Of a stretch of DNA of 64,000 nt, positions 17,572 through 24,790 are shown piece by piece. A program made the position numbers and the translations under genes. How positions within the stretch are numbered: the stretch's first letter is position 1; the number at the start of each line of letters is the position of its first letter. A model generated the notes under the pieces. It did no database searches, was not told the origin of the DNA, and saw only the letters and a list, made by a program, of their open reading frames with translations. This DNA comes from Modestobacter caceresii (lineage in GTDB: Bacteria > Actinomycetota > Actinomycetes > Mycobacteriales > Geodermatophilaceae), in NCBI RefSeq assembly GCF_000761485.1, contig NZ_JPMX01000011.1, positions 1 to 64,000 of the forward strand, in the 5' to 3' direction.

Positions 17572-17907
17572 TCACAGGCAGGAGACGCAGTTCGCTGCGA
17601 ACGGGCGGAACTCGAGTCGCTCCGGGGGGATGGCCGATCCGCAGTGCGCGCAGGAGCCGTACGTGCCGGTCGCGATCCGGTCCAGCGCCGCGTCGATCTC
17701 CTGGATGGTGCGCAGCAGGCTGTCGGCCCGGCGGAGGGCGACCGGGTCGGGCACCGACGTGACCGTCTCGGCCAGGGCGAGTTCGCGCTGACGGAGGCAG
17801 TCGGCGCGCTGGGCCTCCAGCAGCGCCCGGGAGGACGTCCAGTCCGTCCCCGGAGTCGCGGAGGGTGTGGCGGTGGCTGTGGCGGTGGCGGTGGCGGTGG
17901 TGCGCAT
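17572..17907 (-). CDS. DksA/TraR-type C4 zinc-finger protein
   Basis: A 111-residue protein with a helical stretch (residues ~25-75, RALLEAQRADCLRQRELA) and a C-terminal zinc finger, CxxC at 86/89 and CxxC at 107/110, as in DksA/TraR-family RNA-polymerase-binding proteins. The ATG at 17907 has AGGAG six bases upstream and is preferred to one 12 codons earlier. The N-terminus is a run of alternating Thr-Ala (residues 3-13) encoded by hexanucleotide repeats. The coiled-coil-tip acidic residues that define true DksA activity are not obvious, so the link to ppGpp-type transcription control is only a family inference. Confidence 0.75.
   Translation of the reverse strand: MRTTATATATATATPSATPGTDWTSSRALLEAQRADCLRQRELALAETVTSVPDPVALRRADSLLRTIQEIDAALDRIATGTYGSCAHCGSAIPPERLEFRPFAANCVSCL
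17869..17898. repeat. Hexanucleotide repeat coding for Thr-Ala
   Basis: Five consecutive 6-base units (four GGCGGT, one GGCTGT) on the plus strand. They encode the alternating Thr-Ala run at the N-terminus of the zinc-finger protein. Slippage by whole units would change protein length but not frame. Confidence 0.85.
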
Positions 17908-17985
17908 GGACTGCTCCTGGGGACGGCGGAGAGCACGCGCCATCGGATCGGGGCGCGCGAGGAGGAACGAGGGACCCGCAGCGGG

Positions 17986-18159
17986 TCAGGTGCGCCGAGG
18001 GGGCGCCCGGTCCTGGCTGCGGCGCAGCACGTCCAGGCCACGCAGGCCGCGCGCCCGCAGGTTCGTCGCCAGGGCCAGCCGCTCGGCTCCGGTGACCGGC
18101 GACCGATGACGTCCGGGTGGCACGGGCAGCGCAGCCGTGCCGCTGTGTGGTGCGGACAC
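17986..18159 (-). CDS. Small basic hypothetical protein
   Basis: An open frame of 57 codons with GTG at 18159, nine bases after a strong GAGGAG, and 78 bases upstream of the zinc-finger gene on the same strand. The product is rich in Arg, Ala and Leu (RLALATNLRARGLRGLDVLRR) and could form one amphipathic helix. I recognise no family. Support comes from the ribosome-binding site and operon-like position only, and it may be spurious. Confidence 0.35.
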   Translation of the reverse strand: MSAPHSGTAALPVPPGRHRSPVTGAERLALATNLRARGLRGLDVLRRSQDRAPPRRT

Positions 18160-18481
18160 CCCGGTCACCTCCTCGTCGCCGGCAGGTCCAGACGCCGGCT
18201 GTCACGGACAGCGCCCAGCACCTGGGGACCTGGAGTCAGCCTGCCCGCACACGGGGAGGGGGGACAGGTCGGTGACCGGCCATCCCGATCGCGGTGGGGT
18301 TGCCGGTCACCGGCAATCCCGGGCACCGGACCGGCTGCTCTGCGCCCGGGGCAGGGCCGGGCGACCTGGTGCGCGACCGGGCGACGGCCTCCTCAGTCCA
18401 GCAGCCGGGAGGTGCAGCGCATGGTGATCGCCCGCAGCCTGCTCCGCTGATCGCCAGCGCGATCGCTGGTCCGGCCGTCCG
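18160..18481. other. Intergenic stretch with a palindrome and a gene remnant
   Basis: No complete gene is visible. At 18299-18315 lies an 8-bp inverted repeat with a single central base (TTGCCGGT c ACCGGCAA). It could be an operator upstream of the small regulator operon or a terminator for the minus-strand membrane-protein gene that ends at 18482. At 18412-18450 is a fragment of an acyl-CoA dehydrogenase 3' end, listed separately. Confidence 0.6.
18412..18450 (+). pseudogene. Remnant: last 12 codons of an acyl-CoA dehydrogenase gene
   Basis: Translates to VQRMVIARSLLR and a stop, identical to residues 373-384 of the acyl-CoA dehydrogenase at 14672-15826. The 36 coding bases differ at six positions, and every difference is synonymous. 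The upstream frame has no further similarity. Purely synonymous divergence indicates descent from a functional homologue, not a fresh copy of the neighbouring gene. It is probably the scar of a deleted or replaced paralogue. Confidence 0.7.
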
Positions 18482-19870
18482 TCAGCCGCCGGTCACGATC
18501 CCGCAGGTGAGCTCGACGGCCCAGGGCTCGGTGGGGGCGATGGGGAGCACCACCACCTGGTCGGGGCCGCCGGCCGCGCACTCCTGCTCCGCGCCCTCCA
18601 CTGAGTCCGACCACTCCGGGGCGGTGGCGCGCGGGTCGGGTTCGCTGCGGTAGTCGAACCCGGCCATCAGGGCGACGGGGACGAGCGCGGTCACCAGGAC
18701 GAGTGCACGCCAGCTGCCCGACAGCCGCTCGGCGACGCCCTGGGCAGCCACAGCGAGCGCCGACAAGAGCAGCAGCGACGGCACGATGGTGTAGCGCGCG
18801 CTCAGGTGGAGGTCGTTCGCCAGTGCCCCGGCCGGGGGGTACTCGACGTTGAGGGCGAAGAGGCTCTCCACGCAGAACAGCCCGACCGAGGCGACGGCCG
18901 CCGTGACGATGAGCGGACGGCGTTCGGGCCGGGAGAAGAGGAGGGCGACGAGCAGTGCGGCCGCGACCACCACCCCGACCGTCCAGACGAGCTCACGACC
19001 GCCCGCGCCGACCAGCCGCTGGGTTCCCCCGTTGCCCACGATCGAGGTCGACACCACGCGGAGCGCGTAGCCGAAGGCGATCTCCATCGCAGCCGGGCGT
19101 GCGCCGGTCGTCCGCTCGGCGGACAGGACGACGATCAGCTGGACGGTCATCGCGATGAGGTACGTCCCGGCCACCCACCACTCACGGCGGGGCAGCAGGA
19201 CCAGGCGGCCGAGCGCCAGCGGGAGGAGCACGACGGCGAGGGGGTCGCTCAGTGCGGCCAGCATCACGATGAGGGCGGGCAGGACGTGGCCCCAGGCCGA
19301 CCGGCGTCGGCCGATGAGCGCCCAGAAGGCGGCGAAGATCAGGAACCAGTGGCTGTTCGCGACGTTGTCGGCGGCCTCCAGGCCACCGGCGGGCACCAGT
19401 GCGACGGCGGCCGCAAGGCCACCACGCAGCCAGGGAGAGGGCAGGTGGGCCCGCCCGAACACCCACACCGACCAGGAGGCGGTCCCGACGACCAGCGCCG
19501 CGGAGATGCTGAAGACGAGGCCGGCCAGGTGCAGCGGCAACCAGCTGGCGACCTCGGCGACCAGCCGGGGGAGCAGGTGCAGGTAGCCGGAGTACGGCCG
19601 GAAGAGGGGACCCAGTCCCATGCTCTCCTCGGCCTGGCGCAGGAAGACGACGCCGTCCTCTGCCCAGATCGTGTCCAGCCGGCCCGGGGGGAGCCGGAAC
19701 AGCGCCACCGCAGCGGACAGCAGGAGGACGACGGCGCCCTCGTACCAGGGGGTTCGGGGAGTGGGGCGGTAGAGCCAGTCACCCAGGCGGCGCCGCGCGG
19801 TGGGCGAGCTGGTGCGGCCGCTCGAGGAACCCGTGCGCTCGGTCGCAACGGGTTGGTCTCGGTTGACCAC
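18482..19870 (-). CDS. Multi-pass membrane protein, GT-C-like, unassigned
   Basis: A 462-residue protein with roughly ten hydrophobic segments after a 40-residue cytoplasmic N-terminus. The first external loop carries IWAEDGVVFLRQ, an acidic E-D pair in the position where GT-C glycosyltransferases keep catalytic Asp/Glu. Near the end is a soluble segment with two Cys. The GTG at 19870 has GGGAG six bases upstream. No specific family is recognised. A polyprenyl-phosphate-sugar-dependent transferase is plausible given the surrounding glycan genes, but it is not shown. Confidence 0.7.
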   Translation of the reverse strand: MVNRDQPVATERTGSSSGRTSSPTARRRLGDWLYRPTPRTPWYEGAVVLLLSAAVALFRLPPGRLDTIWAEDGVVFLRQAEESMGLGPLFRPYSGYLHLLPRLVAEVASWLPLHLAGLVFSISAALVVGTASWSVWVFGRAHLPSPWLRGGLAAAVALVPAGGLEAADNVANSHWFLIFAAFWALIGRRRSAWGHVLPALIVMLAALSDPLAVVLLPLALGRLVLLPRREWWVAGTYLIAMTVQLIVVLSAERTTGARPAAMEIAFGYALRVVSTSIVGNGGTQRLVGAGGRELVWTVGVVVAAALLVALLFSRPERRPLIVTAAVASVGLFCVESLFALNVEYPPAGALANDLHLSARYTIVPSLLLLSALAVAAQGVAERLSGSWRALVLVTALVPVALMAGFDYRSEPDPRATAPEWSDSVEGAEQECAAGGPDQVVVLPIAPTEPWAVELTCGIVTGG

Positions 19871-19954
19871 GCAGTGCTCCCGCCCTCACCGAGTCGCATG
19901 CTCTCGACCTCGTCCTGGACGGACTCTAACCGGCGGCTCGCTCGGGGGCGGGGG

Positions 19955-20776
19955 TCATTCCAGCAGCCGGGAGACCCCAGCCAGCCGGGAGTCGCCGGCC
20001 ATCGACGTCAGCCACGTCGACCAGCCCGGGCGGGCGCGCACGGCCTCCAGGGCGCTACGGGCTGCGGCCCGGTCGCCGCGGCGGGAGGCGGCCAGTGCCG
20101 CGTACAGGTCCCGGGCTCCCTCCGGCGCGAAGACCGCGAGGGTCTCGTAGTCGCGCTCGTCGTAGGCGCGCTGCAGGTTGCGCAGCATCCGCAGCTGGGC
20201 GACGGGGTCTCCGGAGTCGTCGACCCGCAGGTCCACCCGAACGCCGTCGTCGTCCTCGGTGTCGGGGGTCCCGCTGACCACCTGCAGCGCGGCGGACTGG
20301 CGGCCGCGGAGGTCGCCGCCGGCGTCCTGCCCGGCGGTCAGTGCCGCGATGAGCCGATCGGCCAGCGCGCCGCCGGTGGCGCCCAGGGCCTGGGCCATGG
20401 CCGGCAGGACGTCGGGGGAGGCGAGCATGTTGCCCTGCACGCTGAAACCCTCACCCAGCACGTGCCCGCTGGTGGGCAGGGACCCCGGCCCGGTGTCGGC
20501 GGCCACCCGGCCGGTGGCGTCCAGGACGGCGATCTGGCGGTCGGCGTCGTCGGCGGCGTGCGCGGCCCGGCGCACCAGGTCCTGCGGCGAGGCGCCGTCG
20601 GCCAGGCCGGCCAGCAGGGAGGTGCCCAGCCCTCGCCGGCTGCGCGCCTGGACCGCGATCACCCCCACCCCGGGCCGGACCGTGGGGACGGCCCGGCCGA
20701 CGGCCAGGATGCAGGAGGAGACCGCGATGCCCAGGTCGCCCGTCGCGGCGTCCCGGGCGATGACGGAGAAGGTCAT
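19955..20776 (-). CDS. DUF1028 (Ntn-hydrolase-like) protein
   Basis: A 273-residue protein opening with TFSVIARDAATGDLGIAVSS and continuing through GVGVIAVQARSRRGLG and FSVQGNMLAS, the defining parts of the DUF1028 family. The family has an Ntn-hydrolase-like fold, but its substrate is not established. The last ~70 residues form a helical extension (RNLQRAYDERDYETLAVF) seen in some members. It lies in minus orientation upstream of the GT-C-like gene, 84 bases apart, with no obvious functional link. Confidence 0.85.
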   Translation of the reverse strand: MTFSVIARDAATGDLGIAVSSCILAVGRAVPTVRPGVGVIAVQARSRRGLGTSLLAGLADGASPQDLVRRAAHAADDADRQIAVLDATGRVAADTGPGSLPTSGHVLGEGFSVQGNMLASPDVLPAMAQALGATGGALADRLIAALTAGQDAGGDLRGRQSAALQVVSGTPDTEDDDGVRVDLRVDDSGDPVAQLRMLRNLQRAYDERDYETLAVFAPEGARDLYAALAASRRGDRAAARSALEAVRARPGWSTWLTSMAGDSRLAGVSRLLE

Positions 20777-20806
20777 CGACTCTCGTTCCCGGACCGCGTA
20801 CGGCCC

Positions 20807-20850
20807 CCCTGCAGGGGCCCGCGCCGAGCGTGCGAGGCGTGGGGGGCAGG
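20807..20850 (-). repeat. Dispersed 44-bp repeat, copy A (intergenic)
   Basis: Read on the minus strand this 44-bp element matches 24801-24844 at 41 of 44 bases. The element ends in the palindrome CCCTGCAGGG. Copy A lies between the DUF1028 gene and the scoB stop codon. It is part of a G/C-rich stretch with long runs of C or G. Confidence 0.85.
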
Positions 20851-20861
20851 GGGGTCCTTCT

Positions 20862-21530
20862 TCACACGGTGGCCGGCAGCGCCATGGTGGGCACCTCGCC
20901 GTCGACCTGCAGCGGGGCGCCGGTGGCGGCGACGACGTCGGCGACGGTGACGCCGGGAGCGGTCTCGCGGAGCACCAGCCCGGTGTCGGTGACGTCGATG
21001 ACGGCCAGGTCGGTGATGATGCGGTCGACGCAGCCCTTGCCGGTCAGCGGCAGGGAGCACTCCTCGACGATCTTGGGGGAGCCGTCGCGGGCGACGTGCT
21101 CCATCATCACGATCACCTCGCGGGCACCGTGGACGAGGTCCATCGCCCCGCCCATCCCGTTGACCATCTTGCCGGGGATCAGCCAGTTGGCCAGGTCGCC
21201 GCGGGTGTTGACCTGCATGGCCCCGAGGACGGCGACGTCGATGTGGTGGCCGCGGATCATGCCGAAGGACAGCGAGGAGTCGAAGAAGCTGGCCCCGGGC
21301 AGGATCGTGATCGTCTCCTTGCCGGCGTTGATCAGATCGGCGTCCTCCTCGCCCTCGAAGGGGTAGGGGCCGACGCCGAGCACGCCGTTCTCGCTCTGCA
21401 GCACCACGTGCACCCCGTCGGGGATGTGGTTGGGCACCAGGGTGGGCATGCCGATGCCGAGGTTCACGTACTGGCCGTCCTGCAGGTCCAGGGCGACCCG
21501 GGCGGCGAGCTCGTCGCGGGACAGTGCCAT
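20862..21530 (-). CDS. scoB: 3-oxoacid CoA-transferase subunit B
   Basis: Beta subunit of succinyl-CoA:3-ketoacid CoA-transferase, which activates acetoacetate with succinyl-CoA. The 222 residues include the family start [23 protein letters not shown] and the [12 protein letters not shown] segment that carries the catalytic Glu (CoA-thioester site). MGGAMDLV follows later. The ATG at 21530 is one base after the scoA stop (TGA g ATG). The open frame upstream overlaps scoA and is not coding. Confidence 0.93.
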   Translation of the reverse strand: MALSRDELAARVALDLQDGQYVNLGIGMPTLVPNHIPDGVHVVLQSENGVLGVGPYPFEGEEDADLINAGKETITILPGASFFDSSLSFGMIRGHHIDVAVLGAMQVNTRGDLANWLIPGKMVNGMGGAMDLVHGAREVIVMMEHVARDGSPKIVEECSLPLTGKGCVDRIITDLAVIDVTDTGLVLRETAPGVTVADVVAATGAPLQVDGEVPTMALPATV

Positions 21531-21531
21531 C

Positions 21532-22329
21532 TCAGGCCTCCGTGGTCTCGGTGCCGGCGGCCGCGGGTGCAGCCGCGCCGGGGCGGGGGCGGGTGGTGCG
21601 CTTCTCGATCCGCTTCCCCTCGTCGCCGACGACGACCACCCGTTGCACGAACACCCCGGGCAGGTGCACGGCCTCGGGCGGGATCTGCCCGGGCTCCACC
21701 AGCCGCTCGACCTCGGCGATGGTGACCGCCGCGGCCATGCCGCACAGCGGGTTGAAGTTGCGGGCCGACTCGCGGAAGACCAGGTTGCCGTGCCGGTCAC
21801 CGACCGCCGCGCGGACCAGGCCGAAGTCGGCGGTCAGTGCCGTCTCCAGCACGAAGTCCTGGTCGCCGAACCGGCGGACCTCCTTGGGCTCGCTGGTGGC
21901 CACCACGTTGCCCTCGGCGTCGTAGCGCACCGGGATGCCGCCGTCGGCCACCAGGGTGCCCACCCCGGTGGGCGTGTAGAAGGCGGGGATGCCGGTGCCC
22001 CCGGCGCGCAGCCGCTCGGCCAGCGACCCCTGCGGGGTCAGCTCGACCTCCAGCTCGCCGGAGAGGTACAGCCGCGCCAGTTCCTTGTTGCCGCCCACGA
22101 AGGAGCTGATCGTCTTCGCGATCCGCCCGGCGTAGAGCAGCACCCCGAGCGCCTGGTCGTCGACCCCGCAGTTGTTCGAGATGGTCGTCAGGCCCGACGC
22201 GCCCTGCTCCAGCAGCGCGTCGATGAGCGCGACCGGCACCCCGCACAACCCGAACCCACCGACCGAGAGGGTCGCTCCGTCGGGCACGTCGGCCACGGCC
22301 TCCCGTGCGCTCGCGACGACCTTGTCCAT
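21532..22329 (-). CDS. scoA: 3-oxoacid CoA-transferase subunit A
   Basis: Alpha subunit partner of ScoB. The 265 residues show the CoA-binding glycine loop [32 protein letters not shown], and a [10 protein letters not shown] segment. The last ~25 residues are Pro/Ala/Thr-rich and probably disordered. Gene order TIGR03089-scoA-scoB on one strand with short gaps suggests one transcript for ketone-body or branched acyl-CoA use. Confidence 0.93.
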   Translation of the reverse strand: MDKVVASAREAVADVPDGATLSVGGFGLCGVPVALIDALLEQGASGLTTISNNCGVDDQALGVLLYAGRIAKTISSFVGGNKELARLYLSGELEVELTPQGSLAERLRAGGTGIPAFYTPTGVGTLVADGGIPVRYDAEGNVVATSEPKEVRRFGDQDFVLETALTADFGLVRAAVGDRHGNLVFRESARNFNPLCGMAAAVTIAEVERLVEPGQIPPEAVHLPGVFVQRVVVVGDEGKRIEKRTTRPRPGAAAPAAAGTETTEA

Positions 22330-22370
22330 GCGCTGACCACCGTCCGTTCGAGGGCTGGGCAGGCGGTGCG

Positions 22371-23174
22371 TCAGGCGGGGCGGCCCAGCTCGCGGATCCC
22401 GTCGAGCTTCAGCCCGAGCGTAGCGGTGACCCGTTCGGTCTCCGCCCGACGGAGCAGGCCGGACGGTGCGGCCGCGCGGCAGAGCACGAGCGAGGCCCCG
22501 GCCGCCAGCGGCGCCAGCAGCCAGGCGACCGGCCCGGCCTCCGTCGCTGCCTGCTGGTCGACCAGCACCCGGTCACCGGCGGTCATCCCCAGCCGGCCGG
22601 CCAGCTCGGTCGCCGTCTCGACCAGGGCGGACAGGCTCAGCTGCCCCCCGCCGAGCACCAGGCCGACCCCGGCGGGGTCGACCGGCTGCCAGGGGGAGAA
22701 GACGTCGCCGTGGCCGCGCACCTCGAGCGCGAAGTCCCGGGCCGGGCCGGTGTACCCGGTCATGCCCATCCCGAGTGGGTGCAGGGACAGGCCCAGCAGC
22801 TCGTCGAGGCCCAGCTCCTCCAGGGCGGGCAGCCGGTCGGCGTCGGCCAGCACGACGTCGGCGTCGGTGAGCCGGTCGTCGTCCTCGGCGGCGGTCTCCC
22901 ACACCGCGGCCCCGCAGCTCCAGACCCCGAGCAGCACCGCGGCGGTCTGCCAGTGCACCGGCAGCGCCAGGCCGACGGTGCTGCCCGGGCCGACGTCGAA
23001 CTCCTCCTGCAGCAGGTTGGCGGTCTTGGCGACCCAGTTGGCCAGGGTGGTGGCCGAGAGCTCGGTCCGCTCGCCGGACACGTCGTCGTAGAAGGTGATC
23101 AGCGGGGCGGCGGGGTCCCGGCGGAGGTTTGCGTTCAGCAGGTCGGTCGGGGTGGCAGGTCGGCTGGCGGGCAC
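22371..23174 (-). CDS. TIGR03089-family protein (acyl-CoA-synthetase-related)
   Basis: A 267-residue protein matching the actinobacterial TIGR03089 family, which resembles the N-terminal half of AMP-forming acyl-CoA synthetases. Visible are LITFYDDVSGERTELSATTLANWVAKTANLL (start of the family), VGLALPVHWQTAAVLLGVW, and a glycine-rich GLVLGGGQLSLSAL where synthetases carry the ATP-binding loop. The C-terminal catalytic subdomain of true synthetases is absent. The GTG at 23174 is used; an ATG at 23216 is possible. It lies 41 bases upstream of scoA. Biochemical role unknown. Confidence 0.82.
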   Translation of the reverse strand: MPASRPATPTDLLNANLRRDPAAPLITFYDDVSGERTELSATTLANWVAKTANLLQEEFDVGPGSTVGLALPVHWQTAAVLLGVWSCGAAVWETAAEDDDRLTDADVVLADADRLPALEELGLDELLGLSLHPLGMGMTGYTGPARDFALEVRGHGDVFSPWQPVDPAGVGLVLGGGQLSLSALVETATELAGRLGMTAGDRVLVDQQAATEAGPVAWLLAPLAAGASLVLCRAAAPSGLLRRAETERVTATLGLKLDGIRELGRPA

Positions 23175-23240
23175 CTGGCCAGGATCGCAGGTGCGCGACG
23201 GAGCTGTCCTTCTCATCCGGCTCGGCGGGTCCTCCCCCGC

Positions 23241-23246
23241 TACGAT
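23241..23246 (+). promoter_or_regulatory. Leaderless-type -10 of the DPA operon
   Basis: TACGAT, nine bases before the ATG at 23256 of the PAP2 gene, with no ribosome-binding site between. It is the only promoter-like element seen for the four-gene operon 23256-26938. Confidence 0.5.
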
Positions 23247-23255
23247 CGACCCTCG

Positions 23256-23792
23256 ATGAGCGCAACCTCGGGCATGGCGCTGACCCGGCTCGACCACGCG
23301 CTGCTCCGCCGTACCCGGCAGGTCCTGGGGCAGGGCCCGGCCGTCCCCGTGGCCCGGGGGCTCTCCCACTTCGGGGAGCACGCGCTCGGCTGGATCGCCC
23401 TGGGCGCGACGGGGTGGCTGAGCGGGCGGCGCCGATCCGACTGGGCCGCAGGGGTGATGGGCGTGGTGGCGGCACACGCTGCCGGCGTCGTCGTGAAGCG
23501 GCTGGTCCGCCGGGTGCGGCCTGCGCTAGAGGACGTCCCGCCGCTGGTCGCCACCTCCAGCCGGCTCTCCTTCCCCAGCGCGCACAGCACGTCGACGGCG
23601 GCCGCGGCGGTCGGGTTCGGCCCGATGCTCGGCGGGCCGCTCATGACCGGGGTCACAGGTGCCATGCTCGTGTCTCGGGTACTGCTGGGTGTGCACTACC
23701 CGTCGGACGTCCTCTCCGGCGCGGTCCTGGGTGCCAGCGTCGCCACCGTCGTCCGACGGCGGATGCGCAGTTCCGTCGTCAGGGAGGCGTGA
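23256..23792 (+). CDS. PAP2-family phosphatase, probable decaprenylphosphoryl-phosphoribose phosphatase
   Basis: A 178-residue membrane phosphatase with the three PAP2 motifs: KRLVRRVRP, PSAHST and SRVLLGVHYPSD. In M. tuberculosis the PAP2 protein Rv3807c is next to the UbiA synthase Rv3806c and is the proposed enzyme removing the 5-phosphate from decaprenylphosphoryl-5-phosphoribose. Here the gene is first in an operon with UbiA, DprE1 and DprE2 homologues, so the same role is inferred. The stop is two bases from the next start. Undecaprenyl-diphosphate phosphatase activity is the main alternative. Confidence 0.8.
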   Translation: MSATSGMALTRLDHALLRRTRQVLGQGPAVPVARGLSHFGEHALGWIALGATGWLSGRRRSDWAAGVMGVVAAHAAGVVVKRLVRRVRPALEDVPPLVATSSRLSFPSAHSTSTAAAAVGFGPMLGGPLMTGVTGAMLVSRVLLGVHYPSDVLSGAVLGASVATVVRRRMRSSVVREA

Positions 23793-23794
23793 TC

Positions 23795-24790
23795 ATGTCC
23801 GCCAGGCCCGACCACACGCAGGTGCCCGGAGCAGTGCACGGTCTGCCGAACGGCTTCGAGGCGAACGCCGTGCTCCCGCTCCCGGTCGAACAGGCGCCTC
23901 GACCGGCCGGCTTCCGCGGTGGCCGGCTCTGGGGGGTGGTTCGTGCCCTGCGCCCCCGCCAGTGGGTCAAGAACGGGCTGGTGCTCGCCGCCCCTCTCGC
24001 TGCCGGTGAGGTCTTCGACCCCGACGTCATGGGCCCGACGGCGGTGGCCTTCCTGCTGTTCTGCCTGTCGGCGTCCGGGGTCTACCTGGTCAACGACTCG
24101 ATCGACGTCGAGGAGGACCGCCGGCACCCGCGGAAGCGGTACCGCCCGATCGCCGCGGGCCTGGTGCCCCGGCCACTCGCGGTGGCGCTCGCCGTGGTGC
24201 TCTTCGCCGTCGCCCTCACGACCGCGGTGCTGCTGACCCGGCCTGCGCTGGCGGGGGTGCTGGGCAGCTACGTGGTCATCCAGCTCGCCTACTGCGTGTT
24301 CCTGAAGAACCAGCCGGTCATCGACCTGGCCGTGGTGGCCTCCGGCTTCCTGCTGCGCGGCATCGCCGGCGGTGTCGCGGCGGGCCTGTGGCTCTCCCAG
24401 TGGTTCCTGCTGGTGGCCGCCTTCGGCTCGCTCTTCATGGTCGCCGGCAAGCGCTACTCCGAGTTCGTGCTCGTGGGCGACGAGGCAGCCACGCGCAAGA
24501 CGCTGCAGGAGTACTCGGCCAGCTACCTGCGCTTCGTCTGGAGCCTGTCGGCCGGTGTGGCCGTCACTGCCTACTGCCTGTGGGCCTTCGAGATGGCCGA
24601 GATCCAGGACGGCGTGCCGTGGGCGACCATCTCGATCGCACCGTTCGTGATGGCGATCCTGCGGTACGCGCGGGACGTCGACAAGGGCGCCGCCGGTGCC
24701 CCGGAGGAGATCGTCCTGCACGACCATGTCCTGCTCGTCCTCGGCGCCCTGTGGGTGCTGACCGTCGGCCTGGGGGTCTTCGGTGTCTGA
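23795..24790 (+). CDS. ubiA: Decaprenyl-phosphate phosphoribosyltransferase (UbiA superfamily)
   Basis: Transfers 5-phosphoribosyl from PRPP to decaprenyl phosphate, the entry step to the arabinose donor DPA. The 331-residue protein has a ~45-residue cytoplasmic N-terminus, then about nine membrane helices with the UbiA Asp motifs NDSIDVEEDRRHPRKRYRP (DxxxD type) and, later, FMVAGKRYSE with a conserved Lys-Arg. These match Rv3806c. GGGAGG precedes the ATG at 23795. The stop overlaps dprE1 by eight bases. Confidence 0.92.
   Translation: MSARPDHTQVPGAVHGLPNGFEANAVLPLPVEQAPRPAGFRGGRLWGVVRALRPRQWVKNGLVLAAPLAAGEVFDPDVMGPTAVAFLLFCLSASGVYLVNDSIDVEEDRRHPRKRYRPIAAGLVPRPLAVALAVVLFAVALTTAVLLTRPALAGVLGSYVVIQLAYCVFLKNQPVIDLAVVASGFLLRGIAGGVAAGLWLSQWFLLVAAFGSLFMVAGKRYSEFVLVGDEAATRKTLQEYSASYLRFVWSLSAGVAVTAYCLWAFEMAEIQDGVPWATISIAPFVMAILRYARDVDKGAAGAPEEIVLHDHVLLVLGALWVLTVGLGVFGV

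Noticed and set aside
17572-17907. True DksA
   Set aside because: Too short, and the acidic coiled-coil tip motif of DksA is not seen; only the C4 zinc-finger family can be supported.
18412-18450. Attachment site of an integrated element (duplicated 3' end of fadE)
   Set aside because: A fresh att duplication would be near identical; all differences here are synonymous, and no integrase or mobile gene lies between the copies.
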